Shown: positions 48,049-57,649, numbered from the stretch's first letter. The stretch: 64,000 bases of DNA from Bacillota bacterium (GCA_023439185.1 JAEXOR010000045.1:62001-126000), one strand, 5' to 3'. Numbers and translations are program-made. Notes: generated from the letters alone by a model not told the origin.

Positions 48049-50811
48049 ATGAAACGCAAGCAGTTGGAAATGAAAACCAGGTATATGCTGGCCGGCGTGG
48101 CGCTGGTTTTTATTGTTTTGCTGGTTAAAATCAGTTTCCTTCAGTTTGTCCAGACGGAACAATTCCGTACCCTGGCCCGCAATAATTATATCCGGATCGT
48201 GCCGGTTTTTGCCCCTCGGGGCGAGATTTTTGACCGCAACGGTGAAAAAATGGTCACCAACCGGCCCATTTATACCGTTTCCATTAACGATATCAACATC
48301 AAAGGCACCACATACAGCGTGGTGCTGGAACGAATCGGGGCCGACACGGTGCTGATGGCTGAACAGATGGCCCCGGTACTGGCCCGGGATCCCGAATATC
48401 TGCGCCGGGCCGGTGTAGGGATTACGGTGGACGGCGATCCCGGCGAAAACGCCCGTCTGATTATGGAACAAATCAAGGATGATGTGGGAAATAATAAAAC
48501 AGAGTTGGAAAACGGCCGGCCGCTGGTGCTGGCCGAGGTATATGATCCCTCCGTCGTTGCCTCGCTGACCGGCCCGCAATGGGATGCTTACGGTATTAAA
48601 GTGAAGAAAAATACCGATATGTTGGGCAATCTGGTTGCTTTGCTGTTCCCCAAGGGGGTGTTCGAGGAAGAGAACGCCTATCAAGTGGAACAGCGGGTCA
48701 GGGATGAAATCCGGGGGAAAAAAGCGTATGAATCGGTGCTGGTGGCCGAAGACATCTCCATGGAAACGGTGGTGGAGCTGCGAGAAAAACAATTGGAGTT
48801 GCCCGGGGTGGTGGTGGACATACAACCGACCCGGGATTACCCCTATGATCAGCTGATGAGCCACGCCCTTGGCTACGTGCAGAATATCAAGCCGGAACAG
48901 TATGAGGAACATAAAGACGAAGGTTACCTGATGAATGACCTGTACGGTCAGAACGGTCTGGAAATAGTGTTTGAAAGCTACCTGCGGGGAGAGCACGGTG
49001 CCAGGCAGGTGGAGGTGGACACCTACAACCGCCCGGTGCGGGACCTGGGCATGAAACAACCCGTCCCCGGCAGCGACCTGGTGCTGACCGTGGACCTTGA
49101 GGTACAACAGGCCGCGGAAAAAGCGCTGGCCGAGGGTATCAAGCGGGTGCAAAACGCAGGCTATCCACTCGCCCGGACCGGCGCCGCGGTGGTGCTGGAC
49201 GTCAACACCGGGGCGGCGCGGGCCATGGCCAGCTACCCGTCTTACAATCCCGGGGTGTTCGCCAATTTAACCACTGCCAAATGGCAGGAACTGCAGGAGT
49301 CCGGCGCGCTGCTTAACCGGGCCATATCCTTGTATTCGCCGGGTTCCACGTTTAAAATGGCGACCCTCGCCGCCATTCTGGAAAATGAAGTGGTGAACCC
49401 CACGTACAAGATGCCCGACCCGGGCTATTTTGTGTTGGGCAGGCGTTATAACGACTGGAAAGCGGGCGGGCACGGCAGCGTGGATGCGCGCGGGGCGCTC
49501 CAGTTTTCCTGCGACACTTATTTCTGGCGGTACGGGCTCCAGGCCGGGGTGGACGCCATAGCCCACTACGCGCGTGAGTTTGGCTTGGGCCAGCTTACCG
49601 GCATCGGCCTGCCCGGCGAAATGGCCGGCTCGGTACCCAGCCCGGAACACAAGTATGAAACGGTTAAAAGTTTGAAGATTAGGTATAACGCTGATTTTTC
49701 CGGTGTGCGTGACTTTAACAGGCGGATCGCGGAGATTGAACAGGAACTGGCGGAGGCTGCGGACAACACGGAAAAAAAACGCCGGCTGGAGCAGCAAAAA
49801 AAAGAACTGGCAACCGAACGGGACCGGGAACTGGACGAACAACTGAAAAAACACGAATGGGATTTGCAGTGGCAGTCTTATGACACTTTAAATATGTCCA
49901 TCGGCCAGGGTGATAACTGGTATACCCCGCTGCAGTTGGCTTCCTACGTGGCGGCCATCGCCAACGGGGGCACTCTTTACAAGCCCTATCTGGTGGATAA
50001 TGTTGTTTCACCGGATGGCGAGGTAATTAAAGAGTTTGGCAAAGAGGTCCGCCATAAAGTGGATATCAAACCGAAAAACCTGAAGATTATCCAGGAAGGG
50101 ATGCACCTGGTGGCGCTGCCGCCGGCCGGCACCGCAGCCGGCGTATTTACCGGGGCCAAGTATTCCGTGGCGGCTAAAACAGGCACCGCCGAGGTATTTG
50201 ACGCCGACAGCAATAAAATAGGCAACCATGCGCTGTTCGTGGCCTACGCGCCTTATGAAAAGCCTGAGGTCGCAGTGGCTGTATTGATTGAATTTGGGCA
50301 GGCCGGCAGCACTTATGCCGGTCCCGTAGCCCGTAACATATTGGACGCCTATTTTGGGGAGGAACCCAAAAGCCTGCTGCCGCCGGGGCAAGGCGAGCAG
50401 CTTGATAACGACGGGCAGGCTGCTGGGAACCATGCCGGGGTCTGGGAACAGATTCCCGATGATCTTCCGATTTTGGCCTGGCCCGGCTGGACCAAACAGT
50501 CCATCGGACTGCAGGGTGAAAACGAGCGGTTCCGGTATTATGAGCAGCGGTTGCAGCGCTGGCAGGCCGCACAACAGGCTGCCCGGCAAGCTGCCGCCAA
50601 CCAGCTTTCCCCTGTAAACAGGCCTGCGAATGAAACTGAGACACCGGTCGTGTCGCAGCCGCCGGAGGCGCCTGAACAACCGGTTGGAGCCGGATCGCCG
50701 CCGGAGACGCCCGAACAGCCGGCAGAGACCGTACTGCCGCCAAACGATCCGGAACCGGATGAAACCGGTACAGAAGAACAGGAACAAGAATCGCAGTTGA
50801 CGGATACATAA
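48049..50811 (+). CDS. mrdA: Penicillin-binding protein 2 (elongation transpeptidase)
   Basis: A 920-residue class B PBP. It has one N-terminal membrane helix, a PBP dimer domain (RGEIFDRNGEKMVTNRPIYT), and a transpeptidase domain with active Ser in SPGSTFKMATL (near residue 433), the second motif FSCDTYFWRYG (SCD where SxN is usual) and AAKTGTAEV. A ~70-residue charged coiled insert (RRIAEIEQELAEAADNTEKK) sits before the NMSIGQGDNWYTPLQLASYV motif. The C-terminus is a ~90-residue Pro/Glu-rich tail. It partners with RodA. Confidence 0.95.
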   Translation: MKRKQLEMKTRYMLAGVALVFIVLLVKISFLQFVQTEQFRTLARNNYIRIVPVFAPRGEIFDRNGEKMVTNRPIYTVSINDINIKGTTYSVVLERIGADTVLMAEQMAPVLARDPEYLRRAGVGITVDGDPGENARLIMEQIKDDVGNNKTELENGRPLVLAEVYDPSVVASLTGPQWDAYGIKVKKNTDMLGNLVALLFPKGVFEEENAYQVEQRVRDEIRGKKAYESVLVAEDISMETVVELREKQLELPGVVVDIQPTRDYPYDQLMSHALGYVQNIKPEQYEEHKDEGYLMNDLYGQNGLEIVFESYLRGEHGARQVEVDTYNRPVRDLGMKQPVPGSDLVLTVDLEVQQAAEKALAEGIKRVQNAGYPLARTGAAVVLDVNTGAARAMASYPSYNPGVFANLTTAKWQELQESGALLNRAISLYSPGSTFKMATLAAILENEVVNPTYKMPDPGYFVLGRRYNDWKAGGHGSVDARGALQFSCDTYFWRYGLQAGVDAIAHYAREFGLGQLTGIGLPGEMAGSVPSPEHKYETVKSLKIRYNADFSGVRDFNRRIAEIEQELAEAADNTEKKRRLEQQKKELATERDRELDEQLKKHEWDLQWQSYDTLNMSIGQGDNWYTPLQLASYVAAIANGGTLYKPYLVDNVVSPDGEVIKEFGKEVRHKVDIKPKNLKIIQEGMHLVALPPAGTAAGVFTGAKYSVAAKTGTAEVFDADSNKIGNHALFVAYAPYEKPEVAVAVLIEFGQAGSTYAGPVARNILDAYFGEEPKSLLPPGQGEQLDNDGQAAGNHAGVWEQIPDDLPILAWPGWTKQSIGLQGENERFRYYEQRLQRWQAAQQAARQAAANQLSPVNRPANETETPVVSQPPEAPEQPVGAGSPPETPEQPAETVLPPNDPEPDETGTEEQEQESQLTDT

Positions 50812-50865
50812 CCGGAATTGCTTCGCAGTTTGTGTGTTTTTATTAATTCATTTTTTAATAAAAGC

Positions 50866-50902
50866 GTCGTTTTTCGCCGGGTTTGCGGAAGCGCTTTTTT
50901 TA
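50866..50902 (+). terminator. Possible terminator after mrdA
   Basis: AAAAGCG pairs with CGCTTTT around an imperfect internal GC stem (CGCCGGGTTTGCGG), followed by a T run. Moderate quality; it would separate mrdA from minC. Confidence 0.45.
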
Positions 50903-51009
50903 TTGTCTTAGCAGGATTTGGTTACCGGCTGTAGAATAATTTAACTCAAAATGCAAAAGACGGTTTACTGAAATTTAATCTGCGGATATCTTCGGCGGGA
51001 GGAATAAAT

Positions 51010-51426
51010 TTGGCTGCTGACGGTGAGAATCTGTTGCGTTTCCCCGGCAGGGGAGGAGAAACGGAGGATATGGCGGATGACAATACCATAATGGTCCGGC
51101 GCACCCTTCGCTCCGGGCAGTCACTGCATTTTGAGGGCAATGTGGTAATACTGGGCGATATTAACCCGGGTGCGGAAGTGGTGGCTACCGGCGATATAGT
51201 GGTGATGGGTTCACTGCGCGGCGTAGTGCACGCAGGAGCCGGGGGCGACAGCAGCTCCGCCGTGTACGCTTTCCGTCTGCAGCCGACCCAACTGCGCATT
51301 GCCAACCGGATTACCCGCGCTCCGGACGGGGAGCAGTCCTTTTCCACCACTCCCGAGGTGGCCAGGATCAGGGACGGCATGGTGGTGATCGAGTCTTTCC
51401 AGACCGGTCCGGAACGTCAGGGATAA
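51010..51426 (+). CDS. minC: Short septum site-determining protein MinC (C-terminal domain only)
   Basis: A 138-residue protein matching only the right-handed beta-helix C-terminal domain of MinC (RSGQSLHFEGNVVILGDINP, EVVATGDIVVMGSLRGVVHA, AFRLQPTQLRIANRITRAPD). The first ~30 residues are acidic and unlike the normal MinC N-domain that disrupts FtsZ filaments. The TTG start at 51010 has GGGAGG upstream. No remnant of the N-domain is seen upstream (50812-51009). It precedes minD and minE. Binding to MinD and polymerisation should be preserved. Confidence 0.88.
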   Translation: MAADGENLLRFPGRGGETEDMADDNTIMVRRTLRSGQSLHFEGNVVILGDINPGAEVVATGDIVVMGSLRGVVHAGAGGDSSSAVYAFRLQPTQLRIANRITRAPDGEQSFSTTPEVARIRDGMVVIESFQTGPERQG

Positions 51427-51491
51427 ATAGATGATCAATGCAGTATGCCTATATGTGTAAAAGCGAGCGCTAAAGGGAGGAAGAATAACAA

Positions 51492-52283
51492 ATGGGAGAA
51501 GTAATCGTTGTTACTTCCGGCAAGGGCGGGGTGGGGAAAACCACAACCTCCGCCAACCTGGGAGCCGGTCTGGCCTCGGCCGGCAGCCGGGTGTGCTTGA
51601 TAGACGCGGATATCGGTTTGCGTAACCTGGATGTGGTCATGGGCCTGGAAAACCGGATTGTATACGATCTGGTGGATGTAACCAGCGGTAACTGCTCTTT
51701 CAAGAAGGCGCTGATTAAAGACAAACGCTTTGAAAAACTGTTTTTGCTACCGGCCGCCCAGACCAAGGACAAAACCGCGGTCAGTCCGGCTCAAATGGAA
51801 GCTCTCTGTGATGAGATCAGGGATGAGTTCGATTATGTACTGATTGACTGTCCGGCAGGTATTGAACAGGGTTTCCGCAACGCTATCGCCGGCGCGGACC
51901 ACGCGGTGGTGGTGACCACTCCCGAGGTTTCGGCGGTGCGTGACGCCGACCGGATTATCGGGCTTTTGGAAAAGGAAGACCTGCGCGAGCCCAAGCTGAT
52001 CGTCAACCGGATGCGACACCAGATGGTCAAGCACGGGGACATGATGAGCATCGATGATATTATCGAAATATTAGCCATTGATCTTTTGGGCGTGGTTCCC
52101 GAGGATGAAATGGTGGTAATCAGCACCAACCGGGGCGAGATGGTGGTGCTGAATAATACCTCCAAATCCGGCCAGGCATACCGCAACATAGTGCGCCGGA
52201 TTAGGGGTGAAGACGTGCCGATGATGGACCTTGAAGAAGGCGGCTTGTTCAACAAAATACGGCGGATTATCGGACTGAAGTGA
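51492..52283 (+). CDS. minD: Septum site-determining ATPase MinD
   Basis: A 263-residue membrane-associated ParA/MinD ATPase. The deviant Walker A is VTSGKGGVGKTTT (residues 6-18), with DADIGLRNLDVVMGLENRIV and VLIDCPAGIEQGFRNAI. The C-terminal amphipathic helix GGLFNKIRRIIGLK is the membrane target. ATG 51492 follows GGAGG. It recruits MinC to block polar septa, and in sporulating cells it also affects asymmetric septation. Confidence 0.97.
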   Translation: MGEVIVVTSGKGGVGKTTTSANLGAGLASAGSRVCLIDADIGLRNLDVVMGLENRIVYDLVDVTSGNCSFKKALIKDKRFEKLFLLPAAQTKDKTAVSPAQMEALCDEIRDEFDYVLIDCPAGIEQGFRNAIAGADHAVVVTTPEVSAVRDADRIIGLLEKEDLREPKLIVNRMRHQMVKHGDMMSIDDIIEILAIDLLGVVPEDEMVVISTNRGEMVVLNNTSKSGQAYRNIVRRIRGEDVPMMDLEEGGLFNKIRRIIGLK

Positions 52284-52302
52284 AACCAAGGGGGGATGCG
52301 CG

Positions 52303-52584
52303 GTGCTGGATTTTATCAACCGGATCTTCGGCCGGGAAAACCCGTCCAGCAAAAACGTGGCCAAGGAGCGGTTGCGCCTGGTGCTTGTTCACGACCGGGC
52401 CGGTGTTTCACCGGAACTTTTGGAATCGTTAAAGGCCGATTTAATCAATGTTATTTCCAACTATATGGAAATAGATAAGGAAGGCCTCGAAGTGACCCTG
52501 GACAGCTCGGAAAACCAGGTGGCTCTGGTGGCTAACATTCCGGTAAAAGGAATGAAAAGAAAATTTCAAACCGAGACCGCCTGA
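52303..52584 (+). CDS. minE: Cell division topological specificity factor MinE
   Basis: A 93-residue MinE. The N-terminal amphipathic part (MLDFINRIFGR) and the anti-MinCD segment SKNVAKERLRLVLVHDRAG are followed by the dimerisation domain (LINVISNYMEIDKEGLEVTL, VALVANIPVKGMKR). GTG 52303 follows GGGGG. B. subtilis lacks MinE and uses DivIVA/MinJ; Clostridia often keep MinE, as here. Confidence 0.95.
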   Translation: MLDFINRIFGRENPSSKNVAKERLRLVLVHDRAGVSPELLESLKADLINVISNYMEIDKEGLEVTLDSSENQVALVANIPVKGMKRKFQTETA

Positions 52585-52609
52585 TCGCGGCGGATATTCA
52601 GCTAATTTG

Positions 52610-52638
52610 GCCGGTAGCAGTTCTTACCGGCTTTTTTT
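52610..52638 (+). terminator. Terminator after minE
   Basis: GCCGGTA and TACCGGC form a 7-bp stem around an eight-base loop, followed by seven T residues. Confidence 0.85.
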
Positions 52639-52687
52639 GTGTCCGGTGATGAGATATAATAAAATTTGCAGTTAAACGTCGAAAGCG

Positions 52688-53890
52688 GTGAAAATATTGG
52701 GCACCAGGCGCCTGTTGAAAAGCCTCGACTTGACTTTAATCGGCACCACTTTTATTATCGTCATGTTCGGGCTGGTGATCGTGGGCAGTGCCAGTACTGA
52801 TTTCAGTTGGCTTAAACAACTGGGGCTGGATATTGACAAGCTGCAGAATTCAAATATTCTGCAGCGGTTTTTGTGGATGAAAAAAGAGTATTTGAATAAA
52901 CAGCTTGTTATGTTTATTCTGGGTATCGCGGCGGCCGCCGCGGTAATGTATATCCCCTATGAAGACTGGCGCAAATATACCAAATACCTATACGTGATTA
53001 ACCTGGGCCTGCTTGGTGCGGTGCTTGTTCTCGGACATACCGCCATGGGCGCGGAGCGCTGGATTAACATCGGGCCTTTTGTGTTTCAACCTTCTGAATT
53101 TGCCAAGGTGATTATGATCGTCACTCTGGCAGATTTTTTGGCCAACCGGGAGGGACGCCTGAGAAACTTACGGGAATTGGTGCCCAGTTTTGTTTTTTTG
53201 GGTGTGCCGCTGCTTTTGATTTTGGCGCAGCCCGATCTGGGCACTTCGCTGGTCTTTGTGGCGATTTTATTCAGTATGCTCTTTATGGCCAGTTCGCGGG
53301 CGTCCCTGGTACTGGGTATTTTTACCGCCGGTTTTGCCGCCGCGGTGGGTCTGGTGTGGTCGCATTTAAAGTTCGGCACCTGGCTGCCGATGCATGAATA
53401 CCAGCTCAAGCGGCTGATTATTTTTATCGACCCCTGGTCGGATATCCAGGGAGCCGGCTATCACGTGATTCAGTCCCAAATCGCCATCGGTTCCAGCGGT
53501 TTCTGGGGTAAAGGGCTGTTGTGCGGCACCCAGAGCTTTTTGGAGTTTCTGCCCATCAGACACACCGATTTTATATTCTCCGTACTGGCGGAGGAACTGG
53601 GCTTTTTAGGTGTTTTGGTGTTATTGACTTTATACGCAATATTACTGTTCCGGGCTATTCGTATCGCCGCCGAGGCCAAGGACACTTACGGCGCTCTGCT
53701 GGCCACCGGGGTAACCGGGATGATTACCTTCCATATCCTGGTCAATATCGGGATGACTGTTTCCATCATGCCTATCACAGGACTGCCGTTGCCTCTCTTC
53801 AGCTATGGGGGCAGCAGTATGATCACCAACATGATGGCCATCGGTATTTTGCTTAACGTCCACCTGCGCAGACAAAAGAGTATCTTTTAA
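52688..53890 (+). CDS. rodA: RodA-type peptidoglycan glycosyltransferase (SEDS family)
   Basis: A 400-residue SEDS protein with about ten helices. Conserved motifs are GAERWINIGPFVFQPSEFAK, LAQPDLGTSLVFVAILFSML, the catalytic-Asp loop near FIDPWSDIQGAGYHVIQSQI, and the C-terminal GLPLPLFSYGGSSMITNMMA. GTG 52688. A TATAAT at 52657-52662 lies in the short gap after the minE terminator. It works with the class B PBP encoded upstream. Confidence 0.96.
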   Translation: MKILGTRRLLKSLDLTLIGTTFIIVMFGLVIVGSASTDFSWLKQLGLDIDKLQNSNILQRFLWMKKEYLNKQLVMFILGIAAAAAVMYIPYEDWRKYTKYLYVINLGLLGAVLVLGHTAMGAERWINIGPFVFQPSEFAKVIMIVTLADFLANREGRLRNLRELVPSFVFLGVPLLLILAQPDLGTSLVFVAILFSMLFMASSRASLVLGIFTAGFAAAVGLVWSHLKFGTWLPMHEYQLKRLIIFIDPWSDIQGAGYHVIQSQIAIGSSGFWGKGLLCGTQSFLEFLPIRHTDFIFSVLAEELGFLGVLVLLTLYAILLFRAIRIAAEAKDTYGALLATGVTGMITFHILVNIGMTVSIMPITGLPLPLFSYGGSSMITNMMAIGILLNVHLRRQKSIF

Positions 53891-53955
53891 TAAACTGTAA
53901 TATTTTAACAAATCCCTCCATATATATTCTATATGAATATTATGGGGGGATTACC

Positions 53956-54735
53956 GTGTTTAAGTGGGACAAGTTGCCTCGTTTGAAGGCCGGGAAAAAG
54001 AAGTATGCGGATGAGTGGACCAATTACTACCAGGCCACTGCCGGGCGCGGGAAAACATCCTTCTACGGGCAGGGGCGGCGCGGCAGCCGGAACAGCTTGC
54101 TCAGGATCTCAGCCGTACTGGTGGTCCTGGCAGTGTTGTTTATGGCCCGCCAGGTACCCTATCCGGTTGGCGAGCAGGTGCGTGAAAATCTGCGTTACCT
54201 TTTGACGGCGGAATGGAATTTTCAGCCTCTGCTGGACAAGTCTGTTCAACTGGCTGCCCAGATGGTTAACTGGGACGACCCCCTGCTGCACGGCACACCG
54301 GGTACCGGTCTGGAGCCCGTGGTTGGGCCGGGGCTGAGTGACAATAGTTTAAGCGTGCCTGTTTCAGGCCAGGTGGTCCAAAGGTACGGTTGGGTACAGT
54401 CTCCCGTGGACGGTCTGGAAAGGTTTCATCCCGGTATTGACATCAGCGCGCCGACCGGGGAGTCGGTGGCCGCCGCCAAAGACGGTCAGGTGGAAAAGGT
54501 TTCCGAAGATCCGGTGTTGGGACATTACGTTCTGATTAACCATGGTGAGGGCAGTTACACCCTTTACGGAGGGGTAACGGATATTGCCGTTGAGGAAGGC
54601 CAGGACGTCCGAACCGGGCAGGTGATCGCGCTGGTGGGCGACGGTGATGTGCCCGGCGGCGGCCTGCACTTTGAAGTCCGGGAAAACGGCAAGCTGATTG
54701 ACCCCCTGGAACGCTTATACGTTAAGAACAATTGA
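53956..54735 (+). CDS. spoIVFA: SpoIVFA-type M23-like regulator
   Basis: A 259-residue protein. One membrane helix near residue 55 (SAVLVVLAVLFMARQVPYPV) is followed by an extracytoplasmic LytM/M23 domain: FHPGIDISAPTGESVAAAKD, YVLINHGEGSYTLYGGVTDI, GGLHFEVRENGKLIDP. Zinc ligands are incomplete (GLHFE where an HLHFE is usual, GGV where the H-containing AHL is usual). It is therefore a degenerate, probably inactive M23 fold. The neighbouring intramembrane protease and B. subtilis gene order identify it as SpoIVFA, an inhibitor/scaffold for pro-sigma-K processing. Confidence 0.85.
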   Translation: MFKWDKLPRLKAGKKKYADEWTNYYQATAGRGKTSFYGQGRRGSRNSLLRISAVLVVLAVLFMARQVPYPVGEQVRENLRYLLTAEWNFQPLLDKSVQLAAQMVNWDDPLLHGTPGTGLEPVVGPGLSDNSLSVPVSGQVVQRYGWVQSPVDGLERFHPGIDISAPTGESVAAAKDGQVEKVSEDPVLGHYVLINHGEGSYTLYGGVTDIAVEEGQDVRTGQVIALVGDGDVPGGGLHFEVRENGKLIDPLERLYVKNN

Positions 54736-54748
54736 CGGGGGTGTGGCG

Positions 54749-55624
54749 ATGCGGTTGGGACGTTTTGGGGGTATTGAGTATACCCTGAATCCTTTTTTTC
54801 TGGCTTTGCTGGCCCTGTATTTTGTTGCCGGTGTGTTGGACCGGGGATTGATCGCCTTTGGCGTGGTACTGGTGCACGAAACAGCCCACGCGCTGGCAGC
54901 CAAACGTTTCGGGATACCGGTTGAAGAGGTTGAACTGCTGCCCTTCGGAGGAGTGGCCAGGACGGGCGCCGAACTCCCGGTTTACCCGTTACGGGAGATA
55001 TACGTGGCTGTCGCCGGGCCGGCCAGCAACCTGGCGCTGTTTTCACTGGGCGTGGCGTTGAAAAATTACGGGATCTGGCATAATGAGCTGGGTCCATTTT
55101 TTTTACAGTGCAATCTGCTGGTGGCTCTTTTTAACCTGCTGCCCGGGCTGCCGTTGGACGGAGGTCATATTTACAGGGCCTGGCGCGCCCAGCGGGACGG
55201 TATCGCCGGGGCCACATACAAAGCCGCCGGTTTGGGGCAGTTTATCGCCCTGGTTGTCATGTTTGCCGGCGTCGCCGGGATCTGGGCGGGGTATTGCGGA
55301 CTGGACATTCCGGTTACCGCTCTGTTCTTATTTTACGCCGCCACCCGGGAACGGAAGGAATCGCCCCACCTTTTTTTGCGGATGCTCAGGCTAAAAAACG
55401 AGGAACTGGTCCGGGAAGGCGTACTGCCCGTAGCCCAACTGGCGGCGGTGGAAAGCATTCCGCTGGGGATGCTGGTCCGGCCATTTGTTCCCCGGCATTA
55501 CCACCTGGTGACCGTTTTGGATAACCGGCACCGCTGCCTGGGGACGCTGACCGAAAACGCGGTAATAGACGCCCTGCTGCAGCGCGGCGCCGGCGTCACG
55601 GTGGGAGAAATATTGGATAGATAA
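54749..55624 (+). CDS. spoIVFB: SpoIVFB site-2 family intramembrane metalloprotease
   Basis: A 291-residue M50 protease. The zinc motif is VLVHETAHALAAKRFGI (HExxH), and the second ligand is in NLLPGLPLDGGHIYRAW. Hydrophobic helices make up the first ~200 residues. The C-terminal ~80 residues form a CBS-like domain (HYHLVTVLDNRHRCLGTLTE). In B. subtilis this enzyme cleaves pro-sigma-K in the mother cell. ATG 54749 has GGGGGTG upstream; the open frame starts earlier inside spoIVFA. The pair is coupled. Confidence 0.93.
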   Translation: MRLGRFGGIEYTLNPFFLALLALYFVAGVLDRGLIAFGVVLVHETAHALAAKRFGIPVEEVELLPFGGVARTGAELPVYPLREIYVAVAGPASNLALFSLGVALKNYGIWHNELGPFFLQCNLLVALFNLLPGLPLDGGHIYRAWRAQRDGIAGATYKAAGLGQFIALVVMFAGVAGIWAGYCGLDIPVTALFLFYAATRERKESPHLFLRMLRLKNEELVREGVLPVAQLAAVESIPLGMLVRPFVPRHYHLVTVLDNRHRCLGTLTENAVIDALLQRGAGVTVGEILDR

Positions 55625-55627
55625 GAA

Positions 55628-55705
55628 ATCAGGAGTCAGGATAGGAAATATGCTTAGGTTTTTAGCATTTTTGAATACTGACTCCTGAATTCTGAATACT
55701 GTAGT
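55628..55705. repeat. Inverted repeat CAGGAGTCAG .. CTGACTCCTG
   Basis: CAGGAGTCAG (about 55631-55640) and CTGACTCCTG (about 55678-55687), with GAATACTG/GAATTCTGAATACTG alongside, form an interrupted palindrome between spoIVFB and the radical SAM gene. It resembles dispersed intergenic repeats of Clostridia. Confidence 0.65.
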
Positions 55706-55771
55706 TAGACTTGCTTTTTCCGGCGATTAATGGTATTTATCTGGGGAAGCTTAAATATGGAGGATAAGACC

Positions 55772-57649
55772 ATGAAGCGGCTGGAAAAGGCGTTGCGCCG
55801 GGTGCAGAAACCGGGCCGGTACACCGGCGGTGAATGGAACGCGGTGCGCAAGGACTGGGCGGAAACCGACGTGAAGATGGCCTTTGCGTTTCCCGATGTA
55901 TACGAAGTGGGCATGAGCCACCTGGGTTTACAGATTATTTACCACGCGGTGAACAGCCGCGATAACGCTTTATTGGAGCGGGTTTTCGCTCCCTGGACGG
56001 ACATGGAAGAGCAAATGCGCGAAAGGGGACTGCCTTTATTCAGCCTGGAATCTCACCGGCCGGTGAAAGATTTTGATATCCTGGGCTTTACATTACAGTA
56101 CGAGCTGAGTTTCACCAACATCCTGAACATGCTGGACCTGGCCGGTATCCCGGTGCGGAGCGGTGAGCGGGCCGCGGACGGTTATCCGCTGGTTGTGGCC
56201 GGCGGCCCCTGTGCCTTTAACCCGGAACCGCTGGCTGATTTTATTGATGTTTTCGTTATCGGCGAGGGCGAGGACGCGGTTAACGACCTGCTGGACGCCT
56301 GGCTGGAATCGTGGCGCCGGGGCGAGGACCGCCGCAGTCTGCTGCTTAAGCTGGCCGGAATCGGCGGGTTTTACGTGCCTTCGCTGTACCGGGCGGAGTA
56401 TAACGACCGGGGACGCTTGGAACAGGTAACCGCCGCCGTTGCCGGAGCCCCGGCGGTGGTTAAAAAAAGGGTGGTGGCCGATCTCAACGGGGCGCTATTC
56501 CCCACCCGTCCGCTGGTGCCCGCCATCGAGGCGGTGCATGACCGCGCCATGCTTGAGGTGCAGCGCGGCTGTACCCGCGGCTGCCGGTTCTGCCAGGCCG
56601 GCGTGATTTACCGGCCGGTACGCGAAAAAGAACCCCAAACCCTGGTCCGTCAGGCCAAAGAAGTGTTGCATAACACCGGCTGGGGTGAAATTTCCCTGAC
56701 CTCGCTCAGCACCTCGGATTACTCCCAAATCAAACCCCTGGTCGGTGAGCTTACCGGCAACTGCGCTGAAACGGGTGTGAACATATCACTGCCTTCCCTC
56801 AGGGTGGACGCCTTTTCGGTGGATTTGGCCAAGGAAGTACAGAAGGTGCGCCGTTCCAGCCTCACCTTTGCCCCGGAGGCGGGGACCCAAAGGCTGCGGG
56901 ATGTGATTAACAAGGGCGTTACCGAGGACAACCTGCTGGAAGCGGTCAGCGCCGCCTTTGCCGGCGGCTGGCAGGCGGTAAAGCTGTATTTTATGATCGG
57001 GCTGCCCACCGAGACCGACGACGACCTGGAGGGAATCGCAACCCTGGCTCGCAAGGTTCTGGAAAGGGGACGCGGTTTGTCCCGTTCCCCGGGGCGAGTC
57101 AAGGTGACCGTAAGCGTGTCGTCTTTCGTTCCCAAAGCGCACACACCCTTTCAATGGGAACCCCAAAACGCTATGGACGAGCTCAGGCGCAAACAGGCTT
57201 TTTTAAAGCAGCGGCTGCGCGGCCGGGGGCTGGTATTTAATTATCATGACCCGGAAAGCAGTTTTTTGGAAGCTGTATTTTCCCGCGGTGACAGGAGGCT
57301 GTCCGCGCTTTTGGAAGCTGCCTGGCGGGCGGGCAGCCGTTTTGACGGCTGGTCGGAGTTTTTTGATTTTGGCCGTTGGATGAAAGCCTGTGAAACGGCC
57401 GGCGTCGACCCGGCGGATTATGCCTATCGCCGTTTTGGGTACGGGGAAACTCTGCCCTGGGATCACATCGGGGCCGGGGTGAGCAAAAAGTACCTGGAAC
57501 GGGAACACCGGCGCGCCCTGGCCGGGGAAATCACCCCGGATTGCCGCACCGGCAAATGTCCGGGCTGCGGGCTGTGCCCCACCCTGGAGATTAAACCGCG
57601 CCTGGCTGGAGGTGAAACCGTTGCACCGCTATATGATTTGCTACAGTAA
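55772..57649 (+). CDS. TIGR03960 family B12-binding domain radical SAM protein
   Basis: A 625-residue radical SAM enzyme. The 4Fe-4S motif is RGCTRGCRFCQAG (Cys near residues 267, 271 and 274). The N-terminal B12-binding-like domain (DVKMAFAFPDVYEVGMSHLG) precedes it, and the C-terminus has Cys-rich TGKCPGCGLCPTLE. ATG 55772 has ATGGAGG eight bases upstream; earlier ATGs at 55730 and 55757 are less likely. It is followed, with overlap, by the DUF2344 gene, its normal partner. Substrate unknown, possibly tRNA or rRNA. Confidence 0.93.
   Translation: MKRLEKALRRVQKPGRYTGGEWNAVRKDWAETDVKMAFAFPDVYEVGMSHLGLQIIYHAVNSRDNALLERVFAPWTDMEEQMRERGLPLFSLESHRPVKDFDILGFTLQYELSFTNILNMLDLAGIPVRSGERAADGYPLVVAGGPCAFNPEPLADFIDVFVIGEGEDAVNDLLDAWLESWRRGEDRRSLLLKLAGIGGFYVPSLYRAEYNDRGRLEQVTAAVAGAPAVVKKRVVADLNGALFPTRPLVPAIEAVHDRAMLEVQRGCTRGCRFCQAGVIYRPVREKEPQTLVRQAKEVLHNTGWGEISLTSLSTSDYSQIKPLVGELTGNCAETGVNISLPSLRVDAFSVDLAKEVQKVRRSSLTFAPEAGTQRLRDVINKGVTEDNLLEAVSAAFAGGWQAVKLYFMIGLPTETDDDLEGIATLARKVLERGRGLSRSPGRVKVTVSVSSFVPKAHTPFQWEPQNAMDELRRKQAFLKQRLRGRGLVFNYHDPESSFLEAVFSRGDRRLSALLEAAWRAGSRFDGWSEFFDFGRWMKACETAGVDPADYAYRRFGYGETLPWDHIGAGVSKKYLEREHRRALAGEITPDCRTGKCPGCGLCPTLEIKPRLAGGETVAPLYDLLQ

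Noticed and set aside
47977..49152. A 391-codon open frame antisense to mrdA
   Set aside because: Shadow frame with abnormal composition (His/Gln/Phe rich); mrdA motifs are on the other strand.
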